Assembly: GCF_016861785.1 (NCBI RefSeq)
Contig: NZ_BOLS01000006.1
Span: 1 to 64,000 of the forward strand
DNA length: 64,000 nucleotides
DNA from: Lacticaseibacillus mingshuiensis
GTDB lineage: Bacteria > Bacillota > Bacilli > Lactobacillales > Lactobacillaceae
Reading direction: 5' to 3'
The position numbers were made by a program, and so were the translations under genes. The stretch's first letter is position 1. The number at the start of each line of letters is the position of its first letter. The notes beneath the pieces are model-generated. The model saw only the letters and a list, made by a program, of their open reading frames with translations, was not told the origin of the DNA and did no database searches. Positions 55,087 to 63,361 of the stretch are shown here, piece after piece.

Positions 55087-55252
55087 CGTCAGTCACCTCC
55101 AACTGTTCCCTGTTGTAATCGATAATACGTTGATAGCCGTTGTTGGCTTGCCATGCGCAATCATACAGACCACACAGATCAAGCTTGTTGATTGTATTGT
55201 TAGCGGCATCGATGGCCTTTTGTGCCGCGTCTATGTCAGCTTTAGTCGTCAT
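55076..55252 (-). CDS. Small unknown phage protein
   Basis: 58 residues, helical (TTKADIDAAQKAIDAANNTI...YQRIIDYNREQLEVTDDER). ATG at 55252 follows AAGAGGT and overlaps the upstream stop by 11 bases; its own end overlaps the DUF1642 start by 11 bases. The tight overlaps support it as a real gene. No family recognised. Confidence 0.65.
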   Translation of the reverse strand: MTTKADIDAAQKAIDAANNTINKLDLCGLYDCAWQANNGYQRIIDYNREQLEVTDDER

Positions 55253-55511
55253 AGTGGATTACCTCTTTGTCTTCCCAGTGCCAACCCAAGCCTTTACGTG
55301 CTTCTTCCTCGGTAGGTTCCACTGGGTGTGCAACACGCTCAATCTTCATAATCCGCACAGTGTTATCAGAATCATATGGCCAAGAACCTGTTTCAATTGC
55401 ATTATCGTATGCTTCGTCGCACGTGTCGCGATAATAATGATCAGCTTCGGCACGGGTTTCAAATACCTCTAATCCATAAATACTGTGTACTGCCCAGCAA
55501 TCAGTCTTCAT
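55242..55511 (-). CDS. Small unknown phage protein
   Basis: 89 residues, aromatic and acidic: CWAVHSIYGLEVFETRAEAD, YYRDTCDEAYDNAIETGSWP, KGLGWHWEDKEVIHYDD. No family recognised. Overlaps both neighbouring genes by 11 bases, in a run of coupled small genes. Confidence 0.68.
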   Translation of the reverse strand: MKTDCWAVHSIYGLEVFETRAEADHYYRDTCDEAYDNAIETGSWPYDSDNTVRIMKIERVAHPVEPTEEEARKGLGWHWEDKEVIHYDD

Positions 55512-55938
55512 CGTCAGTCACCTCCTGAAGTCCAATTTGTGTCAGTCCTTTGATCGTCAAAAATCTGTCACGAAAATGATGACCGATGGCAACTGGTTTT
55601 GACAAAAATGTGTTTGATCCATCGTAAACTACTCTAACCGGAATGTCCTTAAGTCTTGCCAGTCTGATGCCATCATCACTATCAACCCCAAATAGTTCAA
55701 CAAGTGCCCGCATCATGAGACCGGCATTTGTGATTTGGTTTACTCCACAACCAATGGCTTGAGTACCAGTGTCAAAGTCAACTGGCATCCAAAGTGAGGG
55801 GACGTTGCCAAAATGTCCTGTGACGATAAAGTCAACGCTTCTTACGAGCCCGTTCACGTCATTTGCTTCCGGCCATATGGCATTGACGTCAGCTAAAGTA
55901 ATGAATTTCGTCTTTTCGACATATAAATCAGTCTTCAT
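55501..55938 (-). CDS. Unknown phage protein
   Basis: 145 residues, beta-rich (VEKTKFITLADVNAIWPEAN, SVDFIVTGHFGNVPSLWMPV, VRVVYDGSNTFLSKPVAIGH). No family recognised. The ATG at 55938 overlaps the upstream gene by 11 bases behind GAGGTG; the longer frame to 55983 lacks a site. Confidence 0.65.
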   Translation of the reverse strand: MKTDLYVEKTKFITLADVNAIWPEANDVNGLVRSVDFIVTGHFGNVPSLWMPVDFDTGTQAIGCGVNQITNAGLMMRALVELFGVDSDDGIRLARLKDIPVRVVYDGSNTFLSKPVAIGHHFRDRFLTIKGLTQIGLQEVTDDED

Positions 55939-56461
55939 CTTGCACCTCGACTTTTTCGCAATCCTGCAAACCGTAGTGATCAATCTCGGCGTCGGTGAAT
56001 GTCAGATTCCGGACAATCTCGTCATCAGTTCGCCATGCACCGGTACACCCAATATTTCCGTTTCCTCGTTTCCAGTACAGTTCATCTGCCGTATGTGGCA
56101 CCTTCACGTTCCACCGCTTATGTTTCTCGACCGCCCAACCGTTAACGTAGGCGCGCATGAGGCGGTCTTGACTGTTAATAGGGGCACCGGCGGCCCCGCA
56201 GTCAAAAATATGCGCCGGCCAGCATGAATCTTTAGCCCTTTCCAGCATCTCCGCTTCTTCCTCGCTCACCACGACCTTATCCGGGGACTCGACTAGCTCG
56301 ACCACGTGAGCTCTACGCCCCATGCTTTGAGCCTCCGCATAGCTCTTATCCTTGAATAGCGTTGGGTTATTGGAGTACCAAATTCCCATTTTCGTGCCGT
56401 CTAATGACAGCCATTCGCCTTCATCATTCTTCACTGCGTACAGCTTCGCTTTATCTGTCAT
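55928..56461 (-). CDS. Unknown phage protein
   Basis: 177 residues, soluble and charged. The start (MTDKAKLYAVKNDEGEWLSL) and middle (SMGRRAHVVELVESPDKVVV) suggest a small beta-domain followed by helices, like several DUF1642-neighbour proteins that take a substrate-style read of the cell's state; no firm family. ATG follows GGGAGGAAG and overlaps the upstream stop (ATGA). Confidence 0.65.
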   Translation of the reverse strand: MTDKAKLYAVKNDEGEWLSLDGTKMGIWYSNNPTLFKDKSYAEAQSMGRRAHVVELVESPDKVVVSEEEAEMLERAKDSCWPAHIFDCGAAGAPINSQDRLMRAYVNGWAVEKHKRWNVKVPHTADELYWKRGNGNIGCTGAWRTDDEIVRNLTFTDAEIDHYGLQDCEKVEVQDED

Positions 56462-56664
56462 ACTTGCTTCCTCCCGAGCGCCCATGCTCCAACGCCGATT
56501 TTCCACACTATAACGGGCTCGCTCAGTGTGATGTGCACTCGCTGGCGATCACTCGGTGCCGCCCCATGCTTTGTTTGCTGATTAATCCACTGAAAACAAA
56601 GTTCCTTGTATTTGGCCGTGAAGTAAGACTTACCGCTCTCGAAGCCAATAACTTGATAACTCAT
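56458..56664 (-). CDS. Small unknown phage protein
   Basis: 68 residues (SYQVIGFESGKSYFTAKYKE, WINQQTKHGAAPSDRQRVHI, ALGRKQV). ATGA overlaps with both the rusA stop and the next gene's start show strict coupling. No family recognised. Confidence 0.65.
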   Translation of the reverse strand: MSYQVIGFESGKSYFTAKYKELCFQWINQQTKHGAAPSDRQRVHITLSEPVIVWKIGVGAWALGRKQV

Positions 56665-57077
56665 AGTTCCTCTACCTCGATTTCCACTCGTGGTGTGTCG
56701 CTGTACCACTTGCTGACGTACATGTCGACGATCTGGTTGTCGTCTACCCACACGATCCCGGTCAGCGCATCAGACACCGCTTTGTAATAGTTGTCTGTGT
56801 CCGGCTTAACAGTTGGCCTGATAATGCCATCCCGTTTTTGCCGTTTAATAAGCTCGCTACCGGCTTTTTGAATGCCTCGGTATACTTTTACGTTTATCAT
56901 GATAGAACCCGCCAGAGGCTCAATATGGAGCTCCTGACGTGCAATCCGCTTGACGTACTCCTTGTACGCTTTAGACTTTGGCGGATCATACGTGCTCACG
57001 AACCGACCTCGCCGGGAAAATCTCGGTCGTCCTTGGGCAACTGGCTCCCCCGGAATCGTCAGCTTAACCACCGGCAT
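56661..57077 (-). CDS. rusA: RusA-type Holliday junction resolvase
   Basis: 138 residues. RusA pattern: LTIPGEPVAQGRPRFSRRG, TYDPPKSKAYKEYVKRIAR, RPTVKPDTDNYYKAVSDALTGIVWVDDNQIVD, where the conserved aspartates bind metal. It resolves recombination or replication intermediates of phage DNA before packaging. Overlaps the replisome gene by 14 bases. Confidence 0.93.
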   Translation of the reverse strand: MPVVKLTIPGEPVAQGRPRFSRRGRFVSTYDPPKSKAYKEYVKRIARQELHIEPLAGSIMINVKVYRGIQKAGSELIKRQKRDGIIRPTVKPDTDNYYKAVSDALTGIVWVDDNQIVDMYVSKWYSDTPRVEIEVEEL

Positions 57078-57957
57078 TGTTGACCTCCTTCAGTTTTGCC
57101 AAGCGATCCGCAAGCTCCTTGTCTTCCTCTTCTGTCAGTTCATCCCCAGCCATCGGCATTGTTTGATCTAACCATTCTGGATGGGCTTCCCGTCTGACAG
57201 CTTTATAACTTCTCTCTGAAGCGTATGGTCGATTAGCCTGCGCTTTCATTGTGTCGTACTTCTCACGCAGCTTAGCCGCACTCAAGATATTCGTTTGCCA
57301 GAACGTATCAGACTGGCACCAGTCGATCATGCGATGGATCTTGTCGAATGGTCGCTTGTCGATCTCGTGCATCTTGCGAATGTCATTTGCCCACGGTTGC
57401 AGGTTCGGCTTCCTGTGCTCTGGGTTGTTGCTTTTGATTTTCTTCCAGAGGTAGGTCGCTTCGATCAGTTCCGGGGAGTCGTCAGCATATTCCCGCTTGC
57501 GGGGATGCTGACTATCTCTTTTATTAGCATTCTTTGCATTCTTAGCATTCTTGATTGTGGACACTTGATGGACACTTGATGGACTAGTGATGGACAATCG
57601 CTGGTCATCTTCTTGATACTCACCCCAGCTAATCACAGTGATAACGCTGTATTTAGTGTTCGATTTGATGGACAACATTTGCTCTTTTTCAAAAAGTTTT
57701 ATCCATCTCCATAGTTGACGCCCGGACACGCGCTGGACAGGCTTTGCCCCTGCGTTGAACTCCGATGCTATTGCATCGCGCCCGGTGACGAATTGACCGC
57801 TGGACACGTCCACCTGTTGACCGTTAAATAGGAAGCGATTGCCATCATGAGATGCCTTCATCAAAATTAACAGCCATAGCTTTAATTGATTCGCGTCAGT
57901 CCATACGAAGGACTGGCGTATTTTCCGATATACCTTGATCCAGCCTCCGTCTGCCAT
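57064..57957 (-). CDS. Replisome organizer (phage replication initiator)
   Basis: 297 residues. The N-terminal domain (GGWIKVYRKIRQSFVWTDAN, LWLLILMKASHDGN, VSGRQLWRWIKLFEKEQML) is a winged helix of the replisome-organizer type. A linker KNAKNAKNAN follows at about residues 137-146, then a helical C-terminal domain (WANDIRKMHEIDKRPFDKIH, WCQSDTFWQTNILSAAKLREKYD) like DnaD/Phage_rep_O tails. It binds the origin and loads host helicase. Iterons lie within this gene. Confidence 0.85.
   Translation of the reverse strand: MADGGWIKVYRKIRQSFVWTDANQLKLWLLILMKASHDGNRFLFNGQQVDVSSGQFVTGRDAIASEFNAGAKPVQRVSGRQLWRWIKLFEKEQMLSIKSNTKYSVITVISWGEYQEDDQRLSITSPSSVHQVSTIKNAKNAKNANKRDSQHPRKREYADDSPELIEATYLWKKIKSNNPEHRKPNLQPWANDIRKMHEIDKRPFDKIHRMIDWCQSDTFWQTNILSAAKLREKYDTMKAQANRPYASERSYKAVRREAHPEWLDQTMPMAGDELTEEEDKELADRLAKLKEVNNAGG
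57526..57552. repeat. Three 9-bp direct repeats in the replisome gene
   Basis: AGCATTCTT, TGCATTCTT, AGCATTCTT at 57526, 57535 and 57544. They encode the KNA repeats of the linker. With the neighbouring 11-bp repeats and A/T-rich sequence they may form part of the origin. Confidence 0.8.
57550..57593. repeat. Tandem 11-bp iterons, probable phage origin
   Basis: Four 11-bp units in a row, each ending TGG: 57550-57560, 57561-57571, 57572-57582 and 57583-57593. The two middle ones are identical (ACACTTGATGG); the outer two diverge. Origins built of iterons inside the initiator gene are known for lactococcal phages such as TP901-1 and Tuc2009. Function here is inferred. Confidence 0.65.
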
Positions 57958-57971
57958 GCGATCACCTCAAA

Positions 57972-58367
57972 TCAGAATGGAAGATCATCATCATCTGCGA
58001 CGTTTGCCGGCTGGCTGCTGGTGGTCGGTGCTTGGTTAGCTGCCTGAGACCTCGGTTCAAGCAACGCGAAGTTCTCAACGATTACCTCAGTCACATACAC
58101 TTTCTGGCCTTCTTGGTTGTCGTATGTGCGCGTTTGAATGTGTCCCTCTACACCAACCAGCGAACCCTTATGCGTGAAATTTGAAAAGTTTTCGGCACTC
58201 TTACGCCAGATCACGCAGTTGATGAAGTCGCTCTCTCGTTCACCTTGCTGATTCGTAAACTTCCGGCTAACCGCCAACGTGAACTGGGCTACGGCGGTCC
58301 CACTTTGTGTGTACTTCAATTCGACATCACGGGTCAGGCGGCCCGTCAGTGATACGTTATTGATCAT
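57972..58367 (-). CDS. ssb: Single-stranded DNA-binding protein
   Basis: 131 residues. OB-fold with [62 protein letters not shown] and the acidic tail DDDDLPF that binds partner proteins. It protects phage ssDNA during replication and recombination. Overlaps the HNHc gene (ATGA) behind GGGAGG. Confidence 0.97.
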   Translation of the reverse strand: MINNVSLTGRLTRDVELKYTQSGTAVAQFTLAVSRKFTNQQGERESDFINCVIWRKSAENFSNFTHKGSLVGVEGHIQTRTYDNQEGQKVYVTEVIVENFALLEPRSQAANQAPTTSSQPANVADDDDLPF

Positions 58368-59056
58368 TGCTGATTCCTCCCATCAAATTCTTCAAATTGT
58401 TTTCTTGTGTTGAGCCGGAGACTGACCAGCGTTTCTTCGTCAAGCTTCACCGGCTTTATCTTGTAAAAATCCATGAACCAATCGATCCCCTTCTGATGCC
58501 TGATCGTATGGTGTACCCGGCATAGGGGCATGAATTTGTACTTACGATTATCGATGTGATCACGATCGTTTCCGGACCCGATAGGCGGCTCATGATCGAT
58601 GTCCGCAGGCTTGCCACAGATCACACATACCCGATGCTTAAGGCACTGCATCATCAGGGGGTAGTCATCCGGTATTGAGTCCATGTGTTTCGTACTCCAC
58701 GGCAACCCGTGATCAAAGCCAAACGTGATGACATAGCTTAAGTATTCGCTGGCCTTGCTCATCGAACAGTTGGACATTGAGAAATACTCGGAGCCAGTCT
58801 CAGCCATATAAAACGCCTTGGTCCAAGCCTCCATCTCCAGCGGCGAATATCCTGTGTAAAGCGCATAGTCGCCAATGAGTGCCCAAATCTTCTTACGCTG
58901 ATCGGGACTGATGCTGCGACCGTCTTCGACCTCAACGGCGACACTTGGCTGCTTGCCATTAGCTAGTTGGTGCAAGCGCAGCATGTCGGGCATGTCTACC
59001 AGCCGGACCGCGACCAGGTCTCCGCTCACACTTTCGATATTCCCGTTCAGTAGCAA
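58364..59056 (-). CDS. Putative HNHc nuclease
   Basis: 230 residues. N-terminal ~130 residues of helical character ([37 protein letters not shown]) like phage HNHc proteins, then a zinc [45 protein letters not shown]. It belongs to the ERF/SSB recombination module. TTG start with GGGGTGAT upstream; overlaps the ERF stop closely. Confidence 0.85.
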   Translation of the reverse strand: MLLNGNIESVSGDLVAVRLVDMPDMLRLHQLANGKQPSVAVEVEDGRSISPDQRKKIWALIGDYALYTGYSPLEMEAWTKAFYMAETGSEYFSMSNCSMSKASEYLSYVITFGFDHGLPWSTKHMDSIPDDYPLMMQCLKHRVCVICGKPADIDHEPPIGSGNDRDHIDNRKYKFMPLCRVHHTIRHQKGIDWFMDFYKIKPVKLDEETLVSLRLNTRKQFEEFDGRNQQ

Positions 59057-59060
59057 TTGA

Positions 59061-59720
59061 TCACCCCATTAGCTGGCTCAGGGCACGCTTTAATGCCCCC
59101 ATTTCTGGTTGTGTCAGCGAGTTCAGCCGCTTGTTTTGAACTTTTGCGGAAGTAAAAATGTTCTGGTATACCACCTTTGGTGATGTTCCGTCCTTACCAG
59201 CAAAATCAGTGACCAGAGTGTCAAGCTCCTCTACATCTTGCTGACTGGCTAACGGCTCGCTAGTCTTTTGTTGTCTGGTCTGATGCTGACTAGGCCGCGT
59301 GCTCTGATCAGGCTGGTTCTCTGAGGCTCCATTGCCGTCATCATCCTCGCTCGCAATGCCAAATGCCGCTTCCAGCGAGTACCGCCGGGCGTATGTCAGC
59401 GCTGATCCATATCCTTGTGCGTCTTTCTTGCCAACCGGTAATGTCAGTGGGCCAAACATTAAATACTCGCCAGAGATGTGATGAATCGTTGTCTTTACCT
59501 GCGGCAACCCGGTGTCAGAAGTTGATGCATCCTGTGTATAAGAGATACCAAGATCCGGGTGTGCGGTCTGAACTTCCTTAATCGCTGAAATATCATCGTC
59601 TAGGCCAGCATATTTTGACTTGAAGAATGGATTATCCTTGTTCTTCTTCGGTGCGCTTAGGTACTATTGAAACTTGGCCAGAGCCTTAGAAATTTCCTTG
59701 ATGTCGTCTGACTTATCCAT
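59061..59720 (-). pseudogene. erf: ERF single-strand annealing protein, broken by an amber codon
   Basis: From the ATG at 59720 (AGGAGG upstream) the frame reads MDKSDDIKEISKALAKFQ, then TAG (59664-59666), then continues in the same frame with YLSAPKKNKDNPFFKSKY and on through YGSALTYARRYSLEAAFGIA to the natural stop, 219 codons in all. ERF proteins run straight through this position (usually FQxxLxNPxKxxxNPFFKSKY), so one base change explains the stop. A restart is possible only from weak codons downstream. The product would lack at least 19 residues. Confidence 0.85.
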
Positions 59721-59729
59721 AGCTGCCTC

Positions 59730-60221
59730 CTACTTGATGAGTAAGTGATTCCCGCGCGGCTTGTACGTGGCCCCGACAACTTCTTCGCCGGCGTCCAAGC
59801 GTTGCCGGATCAGGTCGGTGTCTGACGTACGTACCTCTTTAAACACGTCGGCTTGCAGGTTATCTTCGTCGATGTCGATCGGCTGCTTGCCGCCATTCTT
59901 GGCAATCGTCACGGTGAACAGTGGCGTTTTGACCCTAGTCAAATGGGCGTATTCAAGGCACTCTTGGAGTGATTGCTTGATGTGGTCGCGGTTGTGGAGA
60001 AAGGCTGCTCTGCGGTCGGTAAGCCGCTTAATTTCAGTGTCAATGACATCGGCGTCCGCTTCGATCTGCTTGATAACTTGCACATATCCCTCGGTCTTTT
60101 CTTCAATGGCCCCGTCGATGCTGTCCATGGTGTCTTGCAGCACTTCCGGATCGACGGTGCCGTTTTCCGCAAGGTTAAGCAAATTGGCACGTTTACCGGT
60201 TAAGTCGTATAATATGCTCAT
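59730..60221 (-). CDS. Siphovirus Gp157-like protein
   Basis: 163 residues. Gp157 family: MSILYDLTGKRANLLNLAE, a coiled coil (GYVQVIKQIEADADVIDTEIKRL), then LEYAHLTRVKTPLFTVTIAKN and VGATYKPRGNHLLIK. It has been linked to phage recombination and resistance; it lies just upstream of the ERF gene as in many Firmicute phages. Confidence 0.88.
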   Translation of the reverse strand: MSILYDLTGKRANLLNLAENGTVDPEVLQDTMDSIDGAIEEKTEGYVQVIKQIEADADVIDTEIKRLTDRRAAFLHNRDHIKQSLQECLEYAHLTRVKTPLFTVTIAKNGGKQPIDIDEDNLQADVFKEVRTSDTDLIRQRLDAGEEVVGATYKPRGNHLLIK

Positions 60222-60233
60222 AGTGGATTCCCC

Positions 60234-60467
60234 CTATTTAGTATTGGTCGTCAGTGTTGCCCCACTGGCGGCCTTTTTTGCGTCTTCCAACTGTTCAATC
60301 TTGCGAACTGCTTCGCTCAGGATGTCATAGCGCGCGGCGGCTTTGATCTTGTCGGCCGCGGCCTCACCATCCAGAACGAGCTGCGAAAGCTGTGTCGCAA
60401 AATACTCACGCTTGGTTACCAGGTCACGATAGATCTCGTCTGCTGACACATAGTAAATGTTCTTCAT
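60234..60467 (-). CDS. Small unknown phage protein
   Basis: 77 residues, one long helix (KREYFATQLSQLVLDGEAAADKI, LSEAVRKIEQLEDAKKA). ATG at 60467 follows GAAGGTGA; an earlier ATG overlapping the upstream stop (60497) has no clear site. No family recognised. Confidence 0.62.
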   Translation of the reverse strand: MKNIYYVSADEIYRDLVTKREYFATQLSQLVLDGEAAADKIKAAARYDILSEAVRKIEQLEDAKKAASGATLTTNTK

Positions 60468-60493
60468 GATTTCACCTTCTTTCGTTGTTTTGT

Positions 60494-60757
60494 TCATTCC
60501 GGCTGCCTGCCTTCTGCAAAAGCGCGGACATTTACGTATTGCCCAGGCGCGATTTCACCACTAAGTTGGCGAACACCTGTGCCGTCGTCCAGATGGTAAT
60601 GGCTCTGAGTTGCATCAGGCATTGTCGCAACGAATGGCGCCAGTGCATCACGCGCCGCCTGATTAGTTGGTAGGTCAAACAGCCAAAGGTCAATATTCGC
60701 ACCCTGGCGCACTGCCTGGATGATCGCGTTCTCTGTCGGGCTAACGTTGATCAGCAT
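60494..60757 (-). CDS. Small unknown phage protein
   Basis: 87 residues (LINVSPTENAIIQAVRQGAN, LDDGTGVRQLSGEIAPGQYV, VNVRAFAEGRQPE). Three starts are possible behind GGAGGTG; the ATG at 60757 gives the best spacing. No family recognised. Confidence 0.6.
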   Translation of the reverse strand: MLINVSPTENAIIQAVRQGANIDLWLFDLPTNQAARDALAPFVATMPDATQSHYHLDDGTGVRQLSGEIAPGQYVNVRAFAEGRQPE

Positions 60758-60863
60758 CTTCATCACCTCCTAAGTCGAATAAATCGCGGAACTTCACACC
60801 ATCGAGCATCGGTGGAATGATGCAGATTGCGATGATGCTGATTGGAACCAGAATTACTTGCAT
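60741..60863 (-). CDS. Small membrane protein
   Basis: 40 residues; a single helix (VILVPISIIAICIIPPMLDG) and an acidic end. GGAGG lies 6 bases before the ATG at 60863; it overlaps DUF771 and the next gene. Unknown role. Confidence 0.58.
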   Translation of the reverse strand: MQVILVPISIIAICIIPPMLDGVKFRDLFDLGGDEDADQR

Positions 60864-61201
60864 TGCCATCCTCCTTCGGTAATCTGTTTCAAGTTGTCGT
60901 GCAGCCACACAGCCATCTCCGGCGCGCTGAACAGCCACCGAGAGCCGTCACCGCCCTGGGCACGCGGATAACTGACCAGCGCACCACAGGCATTGAGTTC
61001 AACAATCTTCGGCAGCAGGACGTGGTTGGTCAGCTTGCCCCGTTCATAGCCGCGTAGCTTCTTGATGACATCGTTGATGGTCCAGCGGTCGCCGAATATC
61101 AGCTCCCTGGTCGCCTGTTCCCAGTCGACCCGGTCAACTAGCACCTTGTCTGCAGGGACTGTGACTGGAAACGACACCGTCACATTGATCGTGTCTTCCA
61201 T
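60854..61201 (-). CDS. DUF771 family protein
   Basis: 115 residues. DUF771 pattern: RWTINDVIKKLRGYERGKLTNHVLLPKIVEL, VSYPRAQGGDGSRWLFSAPEM and WLHDNLKQI. Early phage genes near the antirepressor; a winged-helix DNA-binding fold is likely, function unknown. Confidence 0.83.
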   Translation of the reverse strand: MEDTINVTVSFPVTVPADKVLVDRVDWEQATRELIFGDRWTINDVIKKLRGYERGKLTNHVLLPKIVELNACGALVSYPRAQGGDGSRWLFSAPEMAVWLHDNLKQITEGGWQCK

Positions 61202-61216
61202 GGCTATGCCTCCTTT

Positions 61217-61996
61217 CTATGCCGTCTGCGGTTCGTTAGTCCGCAGAAACTTGTTGATAAAATACTGTTGGCCCTTGCCGGTCACCTTGACTGTTTTGCT
61301 AATGCTTACCGATCCGTCAGAGTGCCCAATGGTGGTTTCCTTGACCCGGAACAGCTTCATATCCATAGACCGCTGCGTTGGCATGTTCCAGTCACTGCCT
61401 TTACGGTTAATCAGATACCCTTGATCACGCAGCATCTTGAATAGTCGATTTTGGCCAATGTCTACGCCGTTCTGCCGAAGCAGCTTTGCCAACTCGCCGA
61501 CCAAAATCGTTGTGTGGCTGGTGGCCACCGCGTCCGCGAACAACGCCTTAGGCTTCATCTTCTCGTTATCGGCTGTGAGTGCTGCCGTACGGGCTTGTTC
61601 ATTCTTCAACTGTGTTGCCAGTTTGATAATGAAGTCTGGGTCGTAGATGGCCTTCTCAATCGTTTCTGGCGTCATATACGCACCGTGCTTGCGGATCGAT
61701 GGAAGGACTTCTGCGGTCACCCAGTGCTTGAATTCTTTGGCAGTCGGCAACTTGCTGGATAGAACTAGGCTGTACAAACCCGATTCGTTGATGATGGTCA
61801 TTTCGCGAGATTGACCTGAGGTACCGATTTGGTACTTCAGCCGATCTTCCTCTTCAACATGAGCGTTTACGTCACGACTTCCGTTTTGATATCCGAGAAT
61901 GTCGGCCACATCCTTACCGACAAACATCGGCTCGTTATCAACAACCAAAGTCCGTACTTGACGGCCTTTGAAATCAAACTGCTGTAATTCGTTCAT
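61217..61996 (-). CDS. Antirepressor, Bro-N and KilAC (ANT) domains
   Basis: 259 residues. Bro-N domain (about 1-110: FDFKGRQVRTLVVDNEPMFV, GKDVADILGYQN, ESGLYSLVLSSKLPTAKEF, WVTAEVLPSIRKHG) and C-terminal KilAC domain (about 145-255: ALFADAVATSHTTILVGELAKL, LRDQGYLIN). Antirepressors counter CI and drive the lytic switch. ATG at 61996 follows GAGGG; a GTG frame extends 10 codons. Confidence 0.9.
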   Translation of the reverse strand: MNELQQFDFKGRQVRTLVVDNEPMFVGKDVADILGYQNGSRDVNAHVEEEDRLKYQIGTSGQSREMTIINESGLYSLVLSSKLPTAKEFKHWVTAEVLPSIRKHGAYMTPETIEKAIYDPDFIIKLATQLKNEQARTAALTADNEKMKPKALFADAVATSHTTILVGELAKLLRQNGVDIGQNRLFKMLRDQGYLINRKGSDWNMPTQRSMDMKLFRVKETTIGHSDGSVSISKTVKVTGKGQQYFINKFLRTNEPQTA

Positions 61997-62080
61997 TTTT
62001 AGATACCCTCTTTCATAAGTTTTCACAGTTTACCGGCGTCCAGAAGTGGGATAATTTTCTTCAGGAAGGAGGTGAGATAT

Positions 62081-62338
62081 ATGGACAATATTTATCGAAT
62101 CAAAGAAATCACTAGTGCCTCGGCAGCTGCTGATGCCAATGCATACCTTGAAAAGGGTTGGCGCCTCGTGACTGCCGGAACAAAAACCATAATTGATGAT
62201 TTAGGCGATTCGTATCAGACAATTGCTTATGTTGTTGGCGCAACAAAGCAACAATGGGACGAATACAATGCTGTAAGAGCGTCAGCGAAGATCGATTCAC
62301 CGCTCAAACCCGACCTGTTCCGCGATGGCAATGAATGA
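62081..62338 (+). CDS. Unknown protein on the plus strand of the early region
   Basis: 85 residues (NIYRIKEITSASAAADANAY, LEKGWRLVTAGTKTIIDDLG). Small phage proteins with a YLEKGW motif exist in lactobacilli; function unknown. It starts behind AAGGAGGTGAG and a GATAAT -10-like box at about 62050-62055. It runs against the early operon, and its end overlaps that of the minus-strand 62304 gene by 35 bases. Confidence 0.7.
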   Translation: MDNIYRIKEITSASAAADANAYLEKGWRLVTAGTKTIIDDLGDSYQTIAYVVGATKQQWDEYNAVRASAKIDSPLKPDLFRDGNE

Positions 62339-62549
62339 GTTCGTCAGCCAAGGTGCGATCAACAAAAAATAGGATAGATACTTGGCTTTCATAGTCGAGG
62401 TCGTGCTTGCGTAACACCGCAATTACTTCCTTGGCTATTTTCTTATCAACAAGGTCAACGTCTGGATAGCCACCTTTTGGAGCCATAATATTGCGTCGTG
62501 TAAGATCCATCGTTATCACCTTCTTCCGATCCGTCTGTGGTTCGTTCAT
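62304..62549 (-). CDS. Small unknown early protein
   Basis: 81 residues (NEPQTDRKKVITMDLTRRN, VDKKIAKEVIAVLRKHDLDY, ILFFVDRTLADELIHCHRG). ATG directly follows the ORF6N gene stop (TAAATG), with AAGGAGG 8 bases upstream. A second ATG (62510) with GAAGGTGA could give a shorter form. No family recognised. Confidence 0.65.
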   Translation of the reverse strand: MNEPQTDRKKVITMDLTRRNIMAPKGGYPDVDLVDKKIAKEVIAVLRKHDLDYESQVSILFFVDRTLADELIHCHRGTGRV

Positions 62550-63359
62550 TTATACGGCCTCCTTAGCTGAATTAATTGCCTTTGCGATCGCCTTGACGCC
62601 TTCATCGAAGTAAAGCCATTGCGGTACTTCCTTGTCACTGTGCTGTGACTTGCTGTTAGCCCATCGGCCGTATTCGTTTTGCCCTGGCTGTTCAGCCTTG
62701 ATGCCAATTTGATTAGCGGTGCGGCCCACCTTGTTGGCTGTGGTTCCAAGCTTCTGGGCGACCGCCGTTGCGCTGTACTCCTTCCTGAGCAACACAGGAA
62801 TGGTCATCTCACCGGTGATTGCTTCCGCAGCCTTGGCCAACAGTGCCTGCTTGGACGTTTCGGACTTGGTTTGCATGGCGATACGGTAAAGCAATGTTCC
62901 CTTGCGTGTCTGCGCATTCTCGCTCATGATCTCAAGCCGCTTAGCGGAATCGATACGCGGCTGTGTTGCCTTTGCCTCCGCCCGCATGGTGAAGTAACCA
63001 TCAACCAACTGGTCATATACTTCCCATGCCTTATCATCTTCGAGAATCTTCAACAGCTTGGAATACCCACGCTCGGAAAGCAGATATGCATTTGCGCTAC
63101 GGTTCCAAGCGTTCTGGGTATAGCCAAATTCGTTATGGCTCAGACCCATCACGGATTTGAGATCAATAATGTCGATGCCATTCTTGAAGCGTTCTCGGTT
63201 GTCATTGATCCGTCGATTAATCTCGCCAAGCGGCTGGCCGTGAATCAACGCGATGTCCTTAACCAACATTGCCTTTTTGTCTTTGCCGAACCCGCCTTCG
63301 ATACCGGTGAATTCAATGTGGCCGATATGTTCACGGCCAATTACTTTTAATTCGTTCAT
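62550..63359 (-). CDS. Antirepressor with ORF6N domain
   Basis: 269 residues. ORF6N domain (about 30-130: KKAMLVKDIALIHGQPLGEI, NRRINDNRERFKNGIDIIDL, AYLLSERGYSKLLKIL), a helical middle, and a C-terminal part with a helix-turn-helix-like SATAVAQKLGTTANKVGRTA. It probably interferes with CI or senses induction. It lies directly after cro; the operator at the end of cro is 17 bases before its start codon. Confidence 0.85.
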   Translation of the reverse strand: MNELKVIGREHIGHIEFTGIEGGFGKDKKAMLVKDIALIHGQPLGEINRRINDNRERFKNGIDIIDLKSVMGLSHNEFGYTQNAWNRSANAYLLSERGYSKLLKILEDDKAWEVYDQLVDGYFTMRAEAKATQPRIDSAKRLEIMSENAQTRKGTLLYRIAMQTKSETSKQALLAKAAEAITGEMTIPVLLRKEYSATAVAQKLGTTANKVGRTANQIGIKAEQPGQNEYGRWANSKSQHSDKEVPQWLYFDEGVKAIAKAINSAKEAV

Positions 63360-63361
63360 TA

